A stretch of 64,000 bases of DNA from Lactarius indigo. Its lineage: Eukaryota > Basidiomycota > Agaricomycetes > Russulales > Russulaceae. Shown one piece after another: positions 22,032 to 34,500 of the stretch. Under the pieces are notes generated by a model, which searched no databases, was not told the origin of the DNA, and worked only from the letters and a program-made list of their open reading frames with translations. The stretch is from the NCBI GenBank assembly GCA_025766275.1, contig JAFKAC010000003.1:744001-808000 (forward strand), read 5' to 3'. Numbering within the stretch: position 1 is the first letter of the stretch; each line of letters starts with the position of its first letter. The position numbers and the translations under genes were made by a program.

Positions 22032-23581
22032 CTAAGGGGTGACTTCCACGTCACCAAGTCGAATGGCGTCCGGATGCATGTCATGGAATGCCTGGATGAG
22101 GTCAGGGGCGTGGACATTACCGTGGGGTTCCCAAGTATTATCTGCGTTGGGGTACCCTTTCCACTTCACGAGGTACTGGAGTTGGCGGCGTCGTCTTCGC
22201 GAGTCACGAATTTCTTCGACCTCATATTCTTCCACCCCATCGATGAGATCAGGGGCTGGCCGCGAGAAGTTTGGGCCATGCTCCGTGGTTTCATGGTAAG
22301 GAAGTAGGAGGGATGCATGGAAGACATTATGGATCTTCCATGTCGTCGGAAGCGCCAGCTGATAGACAACGTGGGAGATGACTTTGGTAATAGGGAATGG
22401 ACCATAGCGCTTAGGCGCCAGTTTAGCGGTAGGGTGTGATGTGGTAAGGTTCTTTGCTTCTAACCAAACAAGGTCACCTTCTTTGTAGGGGATGAAGGAG
22501 ACAGGGATTTTGGTCGTCATCTCCTGAGCTGCTTTGATACCCTGTTGTGCCAGGGCGCGTAAATCTGAAACTGCAGCGAGGCGCTCATTGACAGATGGGG
22601 CGACCTGGTTGGCTAGGTGGTTGCCTGGGGTACGAGGGGTGTGCCCCATGAGGAGTTCAAATGGGGTGCAGCGTGTGGTGGCGTTTGGCCAGCTGTTGTG
22701 TGCAAACTGGGCTGAGGGGAGCCAATCTACCCAATCCGTCTGTCGTCCGTTGCAGAAGAAGCGTAGGTATTGTTCCAACCACTGATTGGATCGCTCCGAT
22801 TGCCCATCTGTCTGTGGGTGATACGCAGTCGAAATGTTTTGTGTGATTCCCAGGGACTTGCATAGCTGCCGAGAGAAGGTGGAGGCGAAGCAGGGGTCCC
22901 TATCAGTGATAACATGAGTTGGTAGTCCAAAGTGGGGGTAGACATGTCGGTGATAAAGTGCGGCCACTCCCGGTCCATCGATCGACTCTTTACAGGGGAT
23001 GAACAATGTTCCCTTGGTACAATCGTGATCAGTGATTGTTAAAATGGAGTCAAACCCATGGGAGAGGGGAAGTTTGGTAATGAAGTCCATTGTTACTGTT
23101 TCGAATGGTCGTGCCACGGGGTTGGTGGTGATAGGGAAGGGTGGGGGTCGAGGTCGATGGGAGACAACTTTATTTGCCTGACAGGCAGCGCATCCTTTGA
23201 CATAGGCTATAATGGTGTTTCGCATTCCTGGCCACCAGTAGTCGTGTGTAATAAGGGCGTGTGTATTGGCGATTCCTGGGTGACCAGCACTAGGGGAGTC
23301 GTGATAGAGGGAAATTACCCCCCTCCTAAGACCGGGGTCTTCCACAACCACAAGGCGGCTGTCATGCCACCAGGAATCGTCAGAAAGGGATAAACCGTAA
23401 GTGGCTTTCCAGCGCAGAATCGTGGGGATATGCGACAATTGGAGGGTGCGAACATCCCGCTCAAGAGAGGAGAGCTGAGTAGCGCGGGCGAACAGTTGTG
23501 TGGGGAGGACGGTGACGTCTTGGTTGTCAGCGGAACCATCATCATGGTCAGGTCGCCGAGAGAGAGCATCAGCACGGTTAG
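22032..23581 (-). pseudogene. Gypsy D pol, C-terminal part (integrase and chromodomain)
   Basis: The open frame reads NRADALSRRPDHDDG at the RNase H/integrase linker, then the zinc region (HDSPSAGHPGIANTHALI ... CAACQAN), the integrase core (MDFITKLPLSHGFDS ... VITDRDPCFAS ... STAYHPQTDGQSE), and a chromodomain near the end (YEVEEIRDSRRRRRQLQYL then VKWKGYPNADNTWEPHGN). It ends VEVTP. No internal stop was found in this half. Its N-terminal continuation is at 39431-40750. The apparent start 'MCDSEPLEP' comes from the E LTR and is not part of the protein. Confidence 0.88.
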
Positions 23582-24160
23582 TGTTACGCCCTAGCAGGGG
23601 CATGGGTTCTAAAGGTTCTGAATCACACAAGTATCAAGCGAAGACCTCTGTTGTCTTATTGCTATGAAATATGAATGATAAAAGTGTGGCACAAGGTGCA
23701 GCACTACTCTGTAATGTAGGACTCCTCGTCCGAAGTGTCTAGCACTTCTCTACACTTGATCTTGCTAGTGCACAGAGTATAACAGGTGTAACGCGTTGAT
23801 ATAGTTCAACTGCAAAGACTTCGAAGTGTCCTGGTTAGGGACTGAGGTAGGGGATGCACAAGAAGAGAGGGATAAGGCGAGGTCACACCAAAGTACGGAG
23901 GCAAGGTTGCTAGATTGCAAATGAAGCCAAGTCTGGCTTCCTACGGTCTATGGTACAGGTTTATATAGGACAGGGTTCCAAACAACATGAACACAAGTCC
24001 ACACAATATCAAAGAGACTAAACGGAGTAAACAGAAGTTCGGATCAAAGAAACAGCGCCACTAGTAACAGTAGCTCCTTTGGTAACAAGGTATAGTACAG
24101 AAGGGGAAAGGCAGGGTGGAGACATACTGTGACTTAGGTCCGAAGCGTCGGATCATAACA
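23582..24160 (-). repeat. 3' LTR of gypsy E
   Basis: A 579-bp LTR whose plus-strand ends are TGTTACGCCCTAGCAGGGGC and CGGATCATAACA. A minus-strand TATATAA motif is near 23962. It is inverted relative to the solo copy at 18890-19467. The polypurine tract lies at about 24161-24175 (minus strand GAGAGGGGCTCA). Confidence 0.95.
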
Positions 24161-24186
24161 TGAGCCCCTCTCTAAGTCAACTCTCC

Positions 24187-27100
24187 CTAGAGTGCTTCGA
24201 AGTCCATCAGGTCATAGACATCGTTGTCTACATCGTTGGAGGGGGTGCTTTCGTGAGGGAGGGGGCAGCGATGTTGGCGAAGGAAGTTGAAGGGACCATG
24301 GGCCCCACACTTGCGACAATTTTCATACTTGGGGCACTTGATTTCTTCGTGGCTGTTGCTGGTAAAACACTTGCCACACCATTGAGTGCGTTCTTCTGGG
24401 GCTGGCCAGAGGCACTGATAGGGGAAGTGGTCAGTGCTAGAACACCTCCAGCAAAACTTCTGTTTTTGAGGGCAGGCGGAGGTGAGGTGGTCTTCAGACT
24501 GACACCTGTAACAAAGTCGAATGGTGCCAGTCTCCTTCTTGTTGGCTCTGCGCTTGCGTCTCTTCTTCCTTTCTGCAGAGGGGCTAGGTCCTTCTGGTTC
24601 GTCGTGGAGTCTTGGCATGGAGTGGTAGCGAGGTGGAGCAGGGGCAGGAATGTGGTGGACTTCAAAGGGGTGAGTTTCTTCTTCCGGAGGAGGGGGGTGT
24701 AGTGTGAGCCATCGGTCTGCAATCCGGACATAGGCCTTGTGTTCTTGTAGCCTCCTTCAGGTGCTGGTTAGTTGCATGTCCATGTTGAGAAGGTGCCTTT
24801 TGAGGGGCTCCATCGTCTTGTACAGGCCTTCAATCTCCTTTCGGAGGGCCTTCTGGTTTTGCAAGAGTCGGCGAGTCCTGGAGATTTCTGCTGTGAGGCG
24901 GTCATCTTTCAGGTCTTCTAGGACTTCATCGACTTGTCTGGCTGTGGGGGAAGCTTCGTCCAAGTTCTGCATCTGAGCTGGGGTGATGGGGGGAGCTGGA
25001 TTGTGGGGGTCATCATCTCTGGGAAGGAGGAAGAGGGGGAGGCCATAGTGCGGGAGGTTCTTGCCCATGGTGCCGATGACATCTTCTTTGTTTTCACTGA
25101 TCTTGATCCATTTGGCATCCTTTCGGATGTACGAGGTTGGGTCAGCGTCGTCAGGGATGAGGAAGTGGACATAGCGGCTGCTCCAGGGGTCATTCAAGAA
25201 GAAGGGGTAACCAGGGTTGTCGTCTTCTTCAGCAGTGATGTGCATCCTTTCATAGTTAATGGGGAGTGCGTCCATGATTGGGTCATTGGTTATTTCGCTG
25301 AGACGAGCCATGGTCACTCTAGGATCAGGGGGGGAGGTGGTAGGTCGGTGTATCTCGGGAGTAGGGGGAGCTGTGTGTCCAGGAGGGGGAATGCGAAGGG
25401 CTATTCCTCCTCCTTCTGTTTCTATGATGCTGGGCATGGTGGGATCGATGGGTTGTGGTTCCTGGATGAGTGAAGGCAAGGAAGGGGGTCGTGCTGGGAA
25501 GGGAGAATAGCCAGAGGAGGGTGTGACAGAGGGTGTTTCGTCAAAGGAGCCTCTTTCCATGGCACGAGCAACAAGACGTTCTACAGAGGAGGAGCGAGAG
25601 GGCATGGTGAGGAAGCTAGTGGGGAAGGTGGTTGCTGTTTGTACTGTTACTTCCTTTCGTTTTAACCATTGCTTTGCTCCTTCGCTTCTGGGGTTGCTTT
25701 CAAAGTGTTCCTGAATAAGTTCTGGGGCGTTGAGGTTCTTTTCTGGTTCCCAACTGTTGTGTGCATCGGAGTATCCCTTCCACTTGATTAGGAACTGTAA
25801 CTGGTTCCTGTGGCGTCTTGTTTCTAGTATTTTCTCGACTTCCCACTCCTGTTCTCCATCTACTAGATCTGGGGGTGGTTCCGTAAAGTTCTTTCCATGT
25901 ATGGAGGTTTCTTTGTATGGCATCAGGAGTGACGCATGGAATACTGGGTGGATCCGCCACTGATGGGGAAGTTTCAGGGCATATGTGGTGGCGGAGATCT
26001 TCTTTGTGACCCTGAAGGGTCCATATCTTTTTGGGGCTAACTTGAAACTAGGGTGCGTTGTTTTCAAGTTCCTGGCATCCAGCCACACACTATCTCCTTC
26101 TGTGTGTTGTTCGAAGCGAGAGGATCCTTTGTAGAGTGACTATGCATGGGTAATTGCTGCTTGGGTGGTCCTTCTGGCTTCCTGGATTCGCTCCAATCTC
26201 TCTTGTGTTCCTGGTACTGTGGTCATTCTTTCTGGTTGGTGTACTCTTGGGATGTACCCAAGGATTAATTCGTAGGGTGCCTTTTTAGTGGTTGCGCTTG
26301 GCCAGGAGTTGTGGGTGTACTGTGCCAGTGGTAGTAGCTCCGTCCAATTGTCTTGTTGATGGTTTATGAACATTCGGAGGTACTGTTCTAACCACTGGTT
26401 TGTTCGCTCTGATTGTCCATCTGTTTGTGGGTGGTATGCTGTGCTGATGTTTTGTTCTATGTCAAGCACTCTGCACAGTTCTTTGATGAACTTCGCTGTG
26501 AATCTGGGGTCTCTGTCGGAGATGACCCTTCTTGGTAGTCCATAGTGTGGCAGGACAGTTTTGGCATAGAGTTTTGCCACTCCTTCTGCGTCTATTGTTT
26601 CGCTGCATGGGATAAAGAAGGCTGCTTTGGAACAGTCATGATCCGTGATGGTGAGAATTGTGTCATTGTCTTCTGATTGGGGTAGCTTTGTGATAAAGTC
26701 TAGAGCGATGGTTTCAAAAGGGAGTGCTTCTGGGTTAGTCTTGATGGGGAATATCGGTGGTTTTGGGTTCCCAGGGAAGTTCTTGTTTGATTGGCATGTG
26801 GCACAGCCCTTTACATATGCGGATATGTCGTCTTTCATGTTTGGCCACCAAAAGTCTTGTGACACTAACCACAAGGTCTTTGTTATTCCGGGGTGTCCAG
26901 CTGTTTTTGTATCGTGAAACAGGGAAATTACCCCCCTCTTTAGCGGTGTGTTGTCCACAACCACCAGTTTGTCACCTTTCCACCAGTGTTTGCCTTGTTT
27001 TACTAGGTGGAAGGGGGCGGCCCACTCGTCCAGAGTGTCTTGGTGGTCTAATTGGTGTGCCATGACCCGGTCATCTATCCTTATGGAGAGAGCGGAGTTT

Positions 27101-29070
27101 GCGAAGATGGTTGGGGTCAGGACCACTACATCAGTGTTATCCCCTGCTCCGGTGTCGTGGTCAGGGCGTCTTGACAGGGCATCAGCATGGTTTTGGGGTC
27201 CGGGTTTGTGGTGAAGTTTGATGTGATAGTCTGCAAGTCTGGGGATGTAGCGCGCCACTCTCCTATTGATTTGTCAAGGGTGGCGATAATATTCTAGGTT
27301 TTTGTGGTCTGTAAACACTGTGATTTCGTGGGGGGACCCTAAAAGAAGGTGTCTCCAGTGTTCCAGTCCTCTGATTACTGCCAGGAGTTCCCTGTCATGG
27401 ATGTCATAGTTGCGCTCCGCTTCTGAAAATGATTTGGAGAAGTATCCCACAGCTTGTGGTTTGTTTCGGCTGTCTCTTTGTGTTAAGATTGCCCCTGTGG
27501 CGAAAGCGGAGGCATCTACTTCTAGTTCAAAAGGTTTGTCCATATCTGGTTGGCACAAGATGGGGTCTTTGCACACAAGCGTGATGAGAGCTTCTAAGGC
27601 TTCTGCTGCTTCCTTTGTCCATCTGAAGGGTCCTTCTGACGTCTTTATTGTGTCCGTGATGGGTCTTGCTAAGTGAGCGAAGTTGGGGATGAAGGGTCGC
27701 TGATAACTTAGTGTTCCCAACACGCTTCTTGCTTGTTTGACTGACTTGATGTCTCTTGGCCAGTCTTTTAGTCCTTCTACCTTCTTTGGGTCAATTTTGA
27801 TTTGAGACCCATCGATGACAATGCCTAGGTAGTGGATCTTTCTTTGTTCGAACACGCATTTCGACGCTTTAAGGAAATAAGATTCCTTTTCACAGATTTC
27901 CAAGAACTCGTGTACAATTTGTCTGTGGCGTTCTGTATCTTCTTCTGTGGCTATCAGGACATTGTCCATGTATACAAATAGCTCTCTTGGGTATTTGTCC
28001 ATAAGTGGTCGAAGTATTCTGCTCATGGTTCTTGCAAAGGTGGCTGGTGCGTTTGTGAGTCCGAAGGTCATGACTCGAGGGATGAACAGCCCCCTTGGTG
28101 TCTTGAAGGCTGCCTTCCACTGGTCTTCCTCTTTTATGCGGATGTTATGGTACCCCCATCTGATATCGAACTTTGAGAACAGTGTTTTCCCATTTAAGTT
28201 GGTCAGGATGTCGGAGATGAGAGGTAGTGGGTAAGTGTCTTTTATTGTCCAGGTGTTTAGGGGTCTGTAGTCCAGGATAGGGCGCAACCCTCCGTCTGTT
28301 TTCTTTCTAAAGAAGAAGGAGGAAGTGTAGGGGGAGCTTCCTTCATAGATGTATCCTTTTGCTATGTTTTCGTCGAGATATGCCTTCAACTCCTTGTCTT
28401 CTTCTGGGGTCAAGGGGTAGATTTTGCAGTTGATCTTGTTGGGTGCATCTGGTCGCAGTGTTATGGGATGGTCTTCTTCTCTTTCTGGGGGGAAGCGCTG
28501 TGCTTCTTCGTCTGAGAATACTTTGTTGTGGCGCTGGTATTCTTCTGGGATTGCGGTTTCTTTTACTGGGTCAAAGGTTGTTTTGGTTGCTGCCGCTTTC
28601 GCTTCTTGGTGTCGCTTTCTTCGGAAGCGGTACCCTCCTGTCAGGATGGTGATGGCTTCTCCTTTCAGCTCTTGTTTCTTCCAGTCTATGTCTGGGTTTT
28701 CGTGTTCGAACCAGGGGTATCCAAAGATCATTCTGTCTTCCCCTAGGCTGGTTACGAAAAACTGGAAAGGAGTTTCTTCTTCTCCTCTTTTTATCCATAG
28801 CTGGCATGTTTCTGTCATGGTGCCATCTTTGTTTAGCGATCCATCTACATTCCAGACCAATCTGGGTGGTTTCAGAGGAGTGGTTCCTAGTCCAAGTTTT
28901 TGGATTAGGTTTCGGTCGATTAGGTTGTCTGTTGCACCGCTGTCCAGCAGCACATTTATGCGAGCTTCTTTGTAGTAAAGGCGAACGAGGACTTTGATTG
29001 TCATAGCACTATCGCGAACACTATACATTGAATTGGCCTCCCTGTCAGCTCTCACAGGTCGGCATCGCAA
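24187..29070 (-). pseudogene. Gypsy E pol with C-terminal zinc-knuckle array
   Basis: Order on the minus strand: aspartic protease (LLDSGATDNLID, about 28930), RT (KFDIRWGYHNIRI; YMDN near 27955-27975), RNase H (LEVDASAFATGAILTQ), integrase zinc region (GHPGITKTLWLVSQDFWWP ... CATCQSN), core (LDFITKLPQSEDNDT) and chromodomain (VEKILETRRHRNQLQFLIKW). A long linker with a predicted coiled coil follows (LTAEISRTRRLLQNQKALRK). The last about 140 residues have four CCHC-like knuckles (CYRCQSEDHLTSAC, CWRCSSTDHFPYQC, and two Cys-rich variants). Three point stops break it: TGA 27274-27276, TAG 26140-26142, TGA 24757-24759, each reachable by one C to T change. Apart from these it is well preserved, so related active copies probably exist. 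Confidence 0.87.
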
Positions 29071-30743
29071 AAATCCTGATCTAAGGCATAGTAGCGTCTC
29101 TTTTCATCCTCAGTCATGCCTTGGACAAGTGCATGGGCTTGTCGGACTTTATCTTCGGTTGTGGTAGCAGCCACTGATGAGGTGCTTGCTTCTGGGGTGT
29201 ATGGGGGTGCAGTGTCCGCTTCTTGGGTGTCTGTGGCTCTGGCTTTGGTTTGGTTGGTGGTGTTTTGTCGTTGACAGTTCCTAGCCATGTGTCCTTGCTG
29301 TCTGCATTTGAAGCAGCGTCCTTCTTTCATGAGGGCTTTCTTTTCTTCTTCAGTAAGCTTCTTAAAGGGGGTGGAGGTGGTGGCATCTACATCCATCGCA
29401 TTTGGGTCTCGCTTTGGTCGTCCTTGGTGGACATTCTGGGTTGGCCCTGGGTTTCTATTCCCTGGTCTGGCTTTTAGTAGCTTCCAGCGTTGGTGTTCTG
29501 CTCTGGCAGCGGTTTGCCACTCGTCCATGGTGTTTGGGATGGTGGTTCGCATAAGGCAAGCACGATACAGTCCTGTGGGTAGTCCTCTTTTGAAGAATTC
29601 CACCGTTCCAGGGGCATCTCTTGCCCATCCTGCTATTCCTGCAAGGTGTTCGAAGTCGAGGATGTAACTGTCCAATGCTCCGCCCTGCATCGTTAAACTG
29701 ATGAGCTTCTGATAGGCTCTTTCTTTGTTTAGAGTGTCGGTCCAGTCTCTGTTGAAGGTGTCGAGAAAACCATCCCAAAGATCTTTGCTGTTTTTGGTGA
29801 GGGCTTTGGTGGGGTCTGCTAGTGCCGCTTCCATGTCATCTTTGGTTTGGTTGACCCACAGCTGTACACCGGGTCCTTTGAACATTGTAAGGGCGAATAG
29901 TACCCGTGCATAAGGTTCTTTGATGAGTTCATTCTCGCTATTTAACTTGATGTATCGTAGTAGTTCTCTTTTGAACTGACCACTCTCTGTTCTATCTCCG
30001 GTGAATGGAGTAGGGGGTGCTCCTTTGAGTCCTCCTGAGCTCGTTGTTGGTGTTCCTCCTGTTCCGGTGCTTGAGCCAGTACCTGTGCCAGTGCCTGTGG
30101 CGTTTATGGCTGACATGATAAGTGTTGGCTGTGGTGTGATGGGGATCTGGGGTGGTTCGACTGGGGAGGGCAATCTGATTGGTGGTAGTGGGGCTGGGAA
30201 TCCTTCTTCCGCTGGGGATGGTTCTATCCAGATAGGGATAGTGGGGCTGGCTTGTGACGAAGCTTGTGTGGGTACTGTGATGTCTAGGCGGTGTTCTGAG
30301 GAGTGGGATAGTTCTGAGTGTGATTCCGCTTTGTCTGAGCTGGGTTCTTCTTCTGATGAGTCTTGTTGTAGTCCGTATGTTCCCCTAGTGTTTCTTGGTG
30401 CTGAGGATGATTGTTGTGTGGGCGTTTCTGGGTTCTGTTCGTCTTCTTCGTTCCACCAGCCTAGTCCTTCAGCAAATCTGTGTGGTGTGATGTTTATGGC
30501 TCTGGTGTGGTATGTATTCTGAAAGTATCGGAGGATATACCAGTTGTTGTTGATGAATTCCACTGGTCTGAGTTTGCCTTTGATGAGGCACTTGTAACAA
30601 GGTGGTCTGCCTGATGTTGTGGCCCAGCGAGCTCCTTTTCCTAGTTGACTGCTTTTAACGTGGTGTGGGAGGTCGTCTTGTGTTCTGGTTGTGACTGGGG
30701 TCCAATCGTTGTCTGATTCAAAGGTGACACTGATGCTAGCCAC
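29052..30743 (-). CDS. Gypsy E Gag
   Basis: An intact 563-aa frame. The N-terminal part has a conserved-looking CYKCLIKGKLRPVEF segment and a Ser/Thr/Pro/Glu-rich linker. The Gag domain follows (about residues 255-420; LFALTMFKGPGVQLW ... LDTFNRDW ... FFKRGLPTGLYRAC), then a CCHC knuckle CFKCRQQGHMARNC at about residues 480-493. Gag should assemble particles and bind the element's RNA. Its stop overlaps the pol frame by about 19 bases in another register, next to a run of five T (minus strand, 29068-29074). This fits a minus-one frameshift for Gag-Pol, which is inferred rather than shown. Confidence 0.88.
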   Translation of the reverse strand: MASISVTFESDNDWTPVTTRTQDDLPHHVKSSQLGKGARWATTSGRPPCYKCLIKGKLRPVEFINNNWYILRYFQNTYHTRAINITPHRFAEGLGWWNEEDEQNPETPTQQSSSAPRNTRGTYGLQQDSSEEEPSSDKAESHSELSHSSEHRLDITVPTQASSQASPTIPIWIEPSPAEEGFPAPLPPIRLPSPVEPPQIPITPQPTLIMSAINATGTGTGTGSSTGTGGTPTTSSGGLKGAPPTPFTGDRTESGQFKRELLRYIKLNSENELIKEPYARVLFALTMFKGPGVQLWVNQTKDDMEAALADPTKALTKNSKDLWDGFLDTFNRDWTDTLNKERAYQKLISLTMQGGALDSYILDFEHLAGIAGWARDAPGTVEFFKRGLPTGLYRACLMRTTIPNTMDEWQTAARAEHQRWKLLKARPGNRNPGPTQNVHQGRPKRDPNAMDVDATTSTPFKKLTEEEKKALMKEGRCFKCRQQGHMARNCQRQNTTNQTKARATDTQEADTAPPYTPEASTSSVAATTTEDKVRQAHALVQGMTEDEKRRYYALDQDFCDADL

Positions 30744-31004
30744 GATTGTGGTCTGTCTTGGGTGCTGATTTGTGTAAGGGGATGGCTGAAGCGGCCTCTT
30801 GTGTCAAGGAGGATCCATCGCCCGGCTATGCCGTTGTTTCTGGGTTCTGTGGAGTGTCTGGTTGTTGGCTGATGCGTCCTCTTGGATCTTCGCCCACTCT
30901 GCTGTGTGGCAGTAGTGTCTTGGGTGTGTTGGGAGTTGTAGACTTGGCTTATGTTACGCCCTAGCAGGGGCGTGGGTTCTAAAGGTTCTGAATCACACAA
31001 GTAT

Positions 31005-31534
31005 TGTAACGCTGTCACGGCGTGAGCTCGACTTGAGCACGAAGTAGCGGTAACAACTTAGCGATATAACAGCCGTACTGGCTTGAAGACGCGGAGGTCC
31101 AAGCTTACGTCATGGTAAATATGCGGAGGTATACCAAGGGGGGGATCGTTCTGGGTCCCGAGCGGAGTCGGACAACTTGTCGGAAGCGGAGGCGAAGAGA
31201 AAGAAAAGAGATAACAAGTGACGATTCAAGAAGACCAAGATGGCGTATCTTGGTCTTCACAAGACAGTTTAAATACACAAACCAGCAGGCTTAGAAGCGC
31301 TGCTATGAGTCACAGTAAGTAGCGTCCGACGTATCGCGTAAGTATCTCAAACCCTAGTACTACTAGTACTAGTATCGGTGGCGTCCGTACTCAGTCAGCA
31401 ATCTGTACCGTATCTCCTATTGTGCTACCGTATCACCGCGCTATCGTAGGTAAGTCTGTCACTAATATACCTTACCACCGTAGTGACAACCGGTACAGTA
31501 AGGGTACTTAGTCAAACAGAGTCAAAACGTGACA
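31005..31534 (-). repeat. 3' LTR of gypsy F
   Basis: A 530-bp LTR with plus-strand ends TGTAACGCTGTCACGGCG and GTCAAAACGTGACA. It contains a TTTAAATA motif near 31269 and a short CTAGTACTACTAGTACTAG palindromic repeat near 31354-31372. A related solo LTR lies at 62292-62776. Confidence 0.95.
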
Positions 31535-31565
31535 TCACCCCCCTTTCTAGTGTGAGGCCCCAGAC

Positions 31566-34500
31566 TCACCGAAAGTCACGGGCCGGCCAATCGCGTTGTT
31601 CGTCCGTGATGCGCTCCAGGGCGGTAGCGTGCTCCAAGCGGTAAATGGAGTCGCGTCGGTCATCCTGCGCACACTCGATCATTGCGTGGAGTTGACTCAC
31701 CCTAGCGCGGAGTCGGTCCAGTTCGTAGCTGGCCGCGCGGAAGCGCGTGACCTCCGCGGTGAGGGATTCATCGTTGATACGGTTGAGTGCGTGGTCGGTA
31801 ATTTTGTCGGCCTCGAAGACGACGAGGTCCTCGTGCGGGTACGTGGGGCGGAGTGCGGCGGAGACGTGGGGTTTGGCGTAGAAGGGCTTACCATAGACGT
31901 GTGGCGAGCCCGGTATCACTCCTAATATGAGGGGGTCCACCCCTCCAATGATCTGGACGTGTGACACGTCTCTCTCTACTCCGTCCGGCCCGGTGATGGG
32001 GTATCGAATGTAATGGGGTCGTCGGTTCGCCCGGAACCCTTCAGGTGCAATGACATGCGCAGGGTCCTTGGCGGCGGTGAACAGACGGTGATCGGCAGCG
32101 CCAGGCACACGCACACGTCCTCGATACATGGGGGAGCCGTCGGTGTAGACGAGCCAGGGCGTGACGAGGGGATTATCAGCGTCGTGTTTCGTTCGAAGGA
32201 AGGGGTGTCTCGCCAGGTAATAATCTTCGTTGTCATGGCCAGCCTCAGCTGCCGCCATCGCTGCCGTCGCTCGCGCATCTCTCTCAGTTGGGCCGCTGCT
32301 GAGTCGAGCTGTTCCTTCTGCCACTCCGCCGCTACTCTCCTCCACCCCTCCAACTCGTACTCCATCAGCGCTTGAATGCTGGTCGTTGCTCAGGAAAACT
32401 CCGCAAACGCCGATGAGGTCGTCGCTTGGGGGGATAGCGGCGATCGGTTCGCGTTCGCCGCGATCGTTTTGGAAGACGTGGACGACGGCTTGGTCGTCGT
32501 CGGGGGTAGTTGTTGGGTCTGGGAATCTAGTGATGATGTTGATCCACTCTTGTGCGGTGATGGGCCCCTCTGCTGGTGCAAGAGGTGTCCATGGCGTGAG
32601 CTGAGTGTTTGGAACTTCGGTGTCGTCGTCCTCAGCCAAGAGGGCGCGGGCGTCTTCTGCAAGGGAGTCGAGGAGCTGCACCTGTGTGACATGTCGTAAT
32701 GGGGAAGTGGGCATGAGAGTAATGGCTGAGCGAAGGAAGAGGGGATGACTGTCCTGTGTCCAAATGGCTCCTACTTTATCCCTTTTCCCGTGGGCCTGTG
32801 CTTCCTGATACAGACGGAGTGCTTCCGGTGCGAAGACGTCATCCTTATTGACCCACTGATTCTCCAAGTCTGGGTACCCCTTCCATTTGACGAGGTATTG
32901 GAGACGTCTACCTCTGCCGAAATGCCAAGAGTCCAGAATGGCCTCGACTTCGTATTCTTCTTCCCCTTCTATCAATTTGGGCGGTGGTCGTGTGAAGTTT
33001 TCCCCATGTAGCAGGGTTTGCTTGTATGGAGTGAGAAGATCAATGTGAAACACTGGATGAATGCTCCACTGCGTGGGAAGTTCCAATCGATAGTTGTAAG
33101 GGGACATCACCTGTACTACCCGAAAGGGTCTGTGGCATCATGCCGCTAATTTGGCCGTGGGTTGATTGGTTCTGAGATGCTTGCCCTCGAGCCACACAAG
33201 GTCGTTGACTTTAAATTTGGGCGTATCTTTGTTGTGCACCCAGGACTCTTGAGCTTTCTTCATAAGGCGTTGGGCGTTGTCCCTAGCCTCTTTCAGTTGT
33301 GTCAGTCGCGCAGTTACGAGGGGAATTGGGGATGGCTTATCAGTCCAGTCCGCGTGAGGGTCGTATCCCATCAGAAGTTGGAATGGCGACTGCTTAGTGT
33401 GTTCATGTGGCCAATTGTTGTGCGCGAATTCGGCGATTGGTAGATAAGCTGTCCAGTTATCTTGACGCTCATTTACCCAAAAGCGCAAGTACTGCTCCAA
33501 CCACTGATTAGTCCTTTCGGATTGTCCGTCCGTGCGTGGGTGATATGCCGTCGATATGTTCTGCTGGATCCCCAAGATTCGGCATGCCTCTCGGGTGAAC
33601 TTAGATGCGAAGCGTGGATCGCGGTCACTGATAATTTTACGCGGTAACCCGAAATGTTTGAAGACGTGAGTCACATACAGGGCCGCCGTTTCTTCAGCCG
33701 TAATTTCCTCCTTGCATGGGATGAAGACGGAGGCTTTGCTACAATCGTGGTTGGTGATCGTTAGTATGCTATCATACCCCTTTGACGGAGGGAGTTTCGT
33801 GATGAAGTCCATTGCCACCGTGTAGAACGGTGTGGCTTCTAGTATTGGCGTAATGGGATGCAGCGCGGCCTGTATGGGTCGAGTGTTTACTTTGTTACGT
33901 TGGCATTCCGCGCATCCTTGCACGTATTCGCATACGTCTCTTCGCAGTTGCGGCCACCAGTAGTGTCGTTCCAGGATTCATTGAGTCCTTGTGATCCCCG
34001 GATGGCCATGTATCGGTAGGTCGTGGTGATCATGTATCAGCACATGGTGAGTGGACGCGGGCCCGGTTATTACGAACCTGCCGTCTTTGTACCATTCTCC
34101 CTGTATCTTTTTAAGTTGATGGGGGTCTACCCACATCTTGATGATCTTCTCGTCTTGTTGGTGACGCGGTTGTTGTAGATTTGGGTTTGCAATAAAGGTG
34201 CGTGCTACGTTGAGGGTCCTCACAAAGACTTCGGGGGGGAGAACGACGACTTTGTCGTTGTCTTCGGCCCCTTGGTCGTAGTCGGGTCGCCTTGATAAGG
34301 CGTCTGCCCTTCCGTTGTTCTTCCCTTTGATGTGGTGAATTTCAAAGTCGTACTCGGAGAGTTCGAGTACTTCCCTGGCCACTCGTCGACTAATCTTTTG
34401 CGGCGACTTCCAGTACTGTAGGTTGAGGTGGTCGGAGTAGATCTTAATCTTGTGCGGGGCTCCTGCGAGCAGTGGCCTCCAATTCCTCAGGGCTTTGACA

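Noticed and set aside
22032..23630. Apparent start of gypsy D pol at MCDSEPLEP (also seen at about 31018 on the minus strand)
   Set aside because: That peptide is encoded by the end of the E-family LTR; the true frame continues from D sequence at 39431.
24160..24731. Plus-strand frame of 180 codons opposite the E zinc-knuckle region
   Set aside because: It is a shadow of the minus-strand Cys-rich frame and has no supporting motif.
30001..30522. Plus-strand 173-codon frame over the gypsy E gag start
   Set aside because: It is antisense to an intact Gag frame and only reflects its Ser/Thr/Pro-rich codon pattern.
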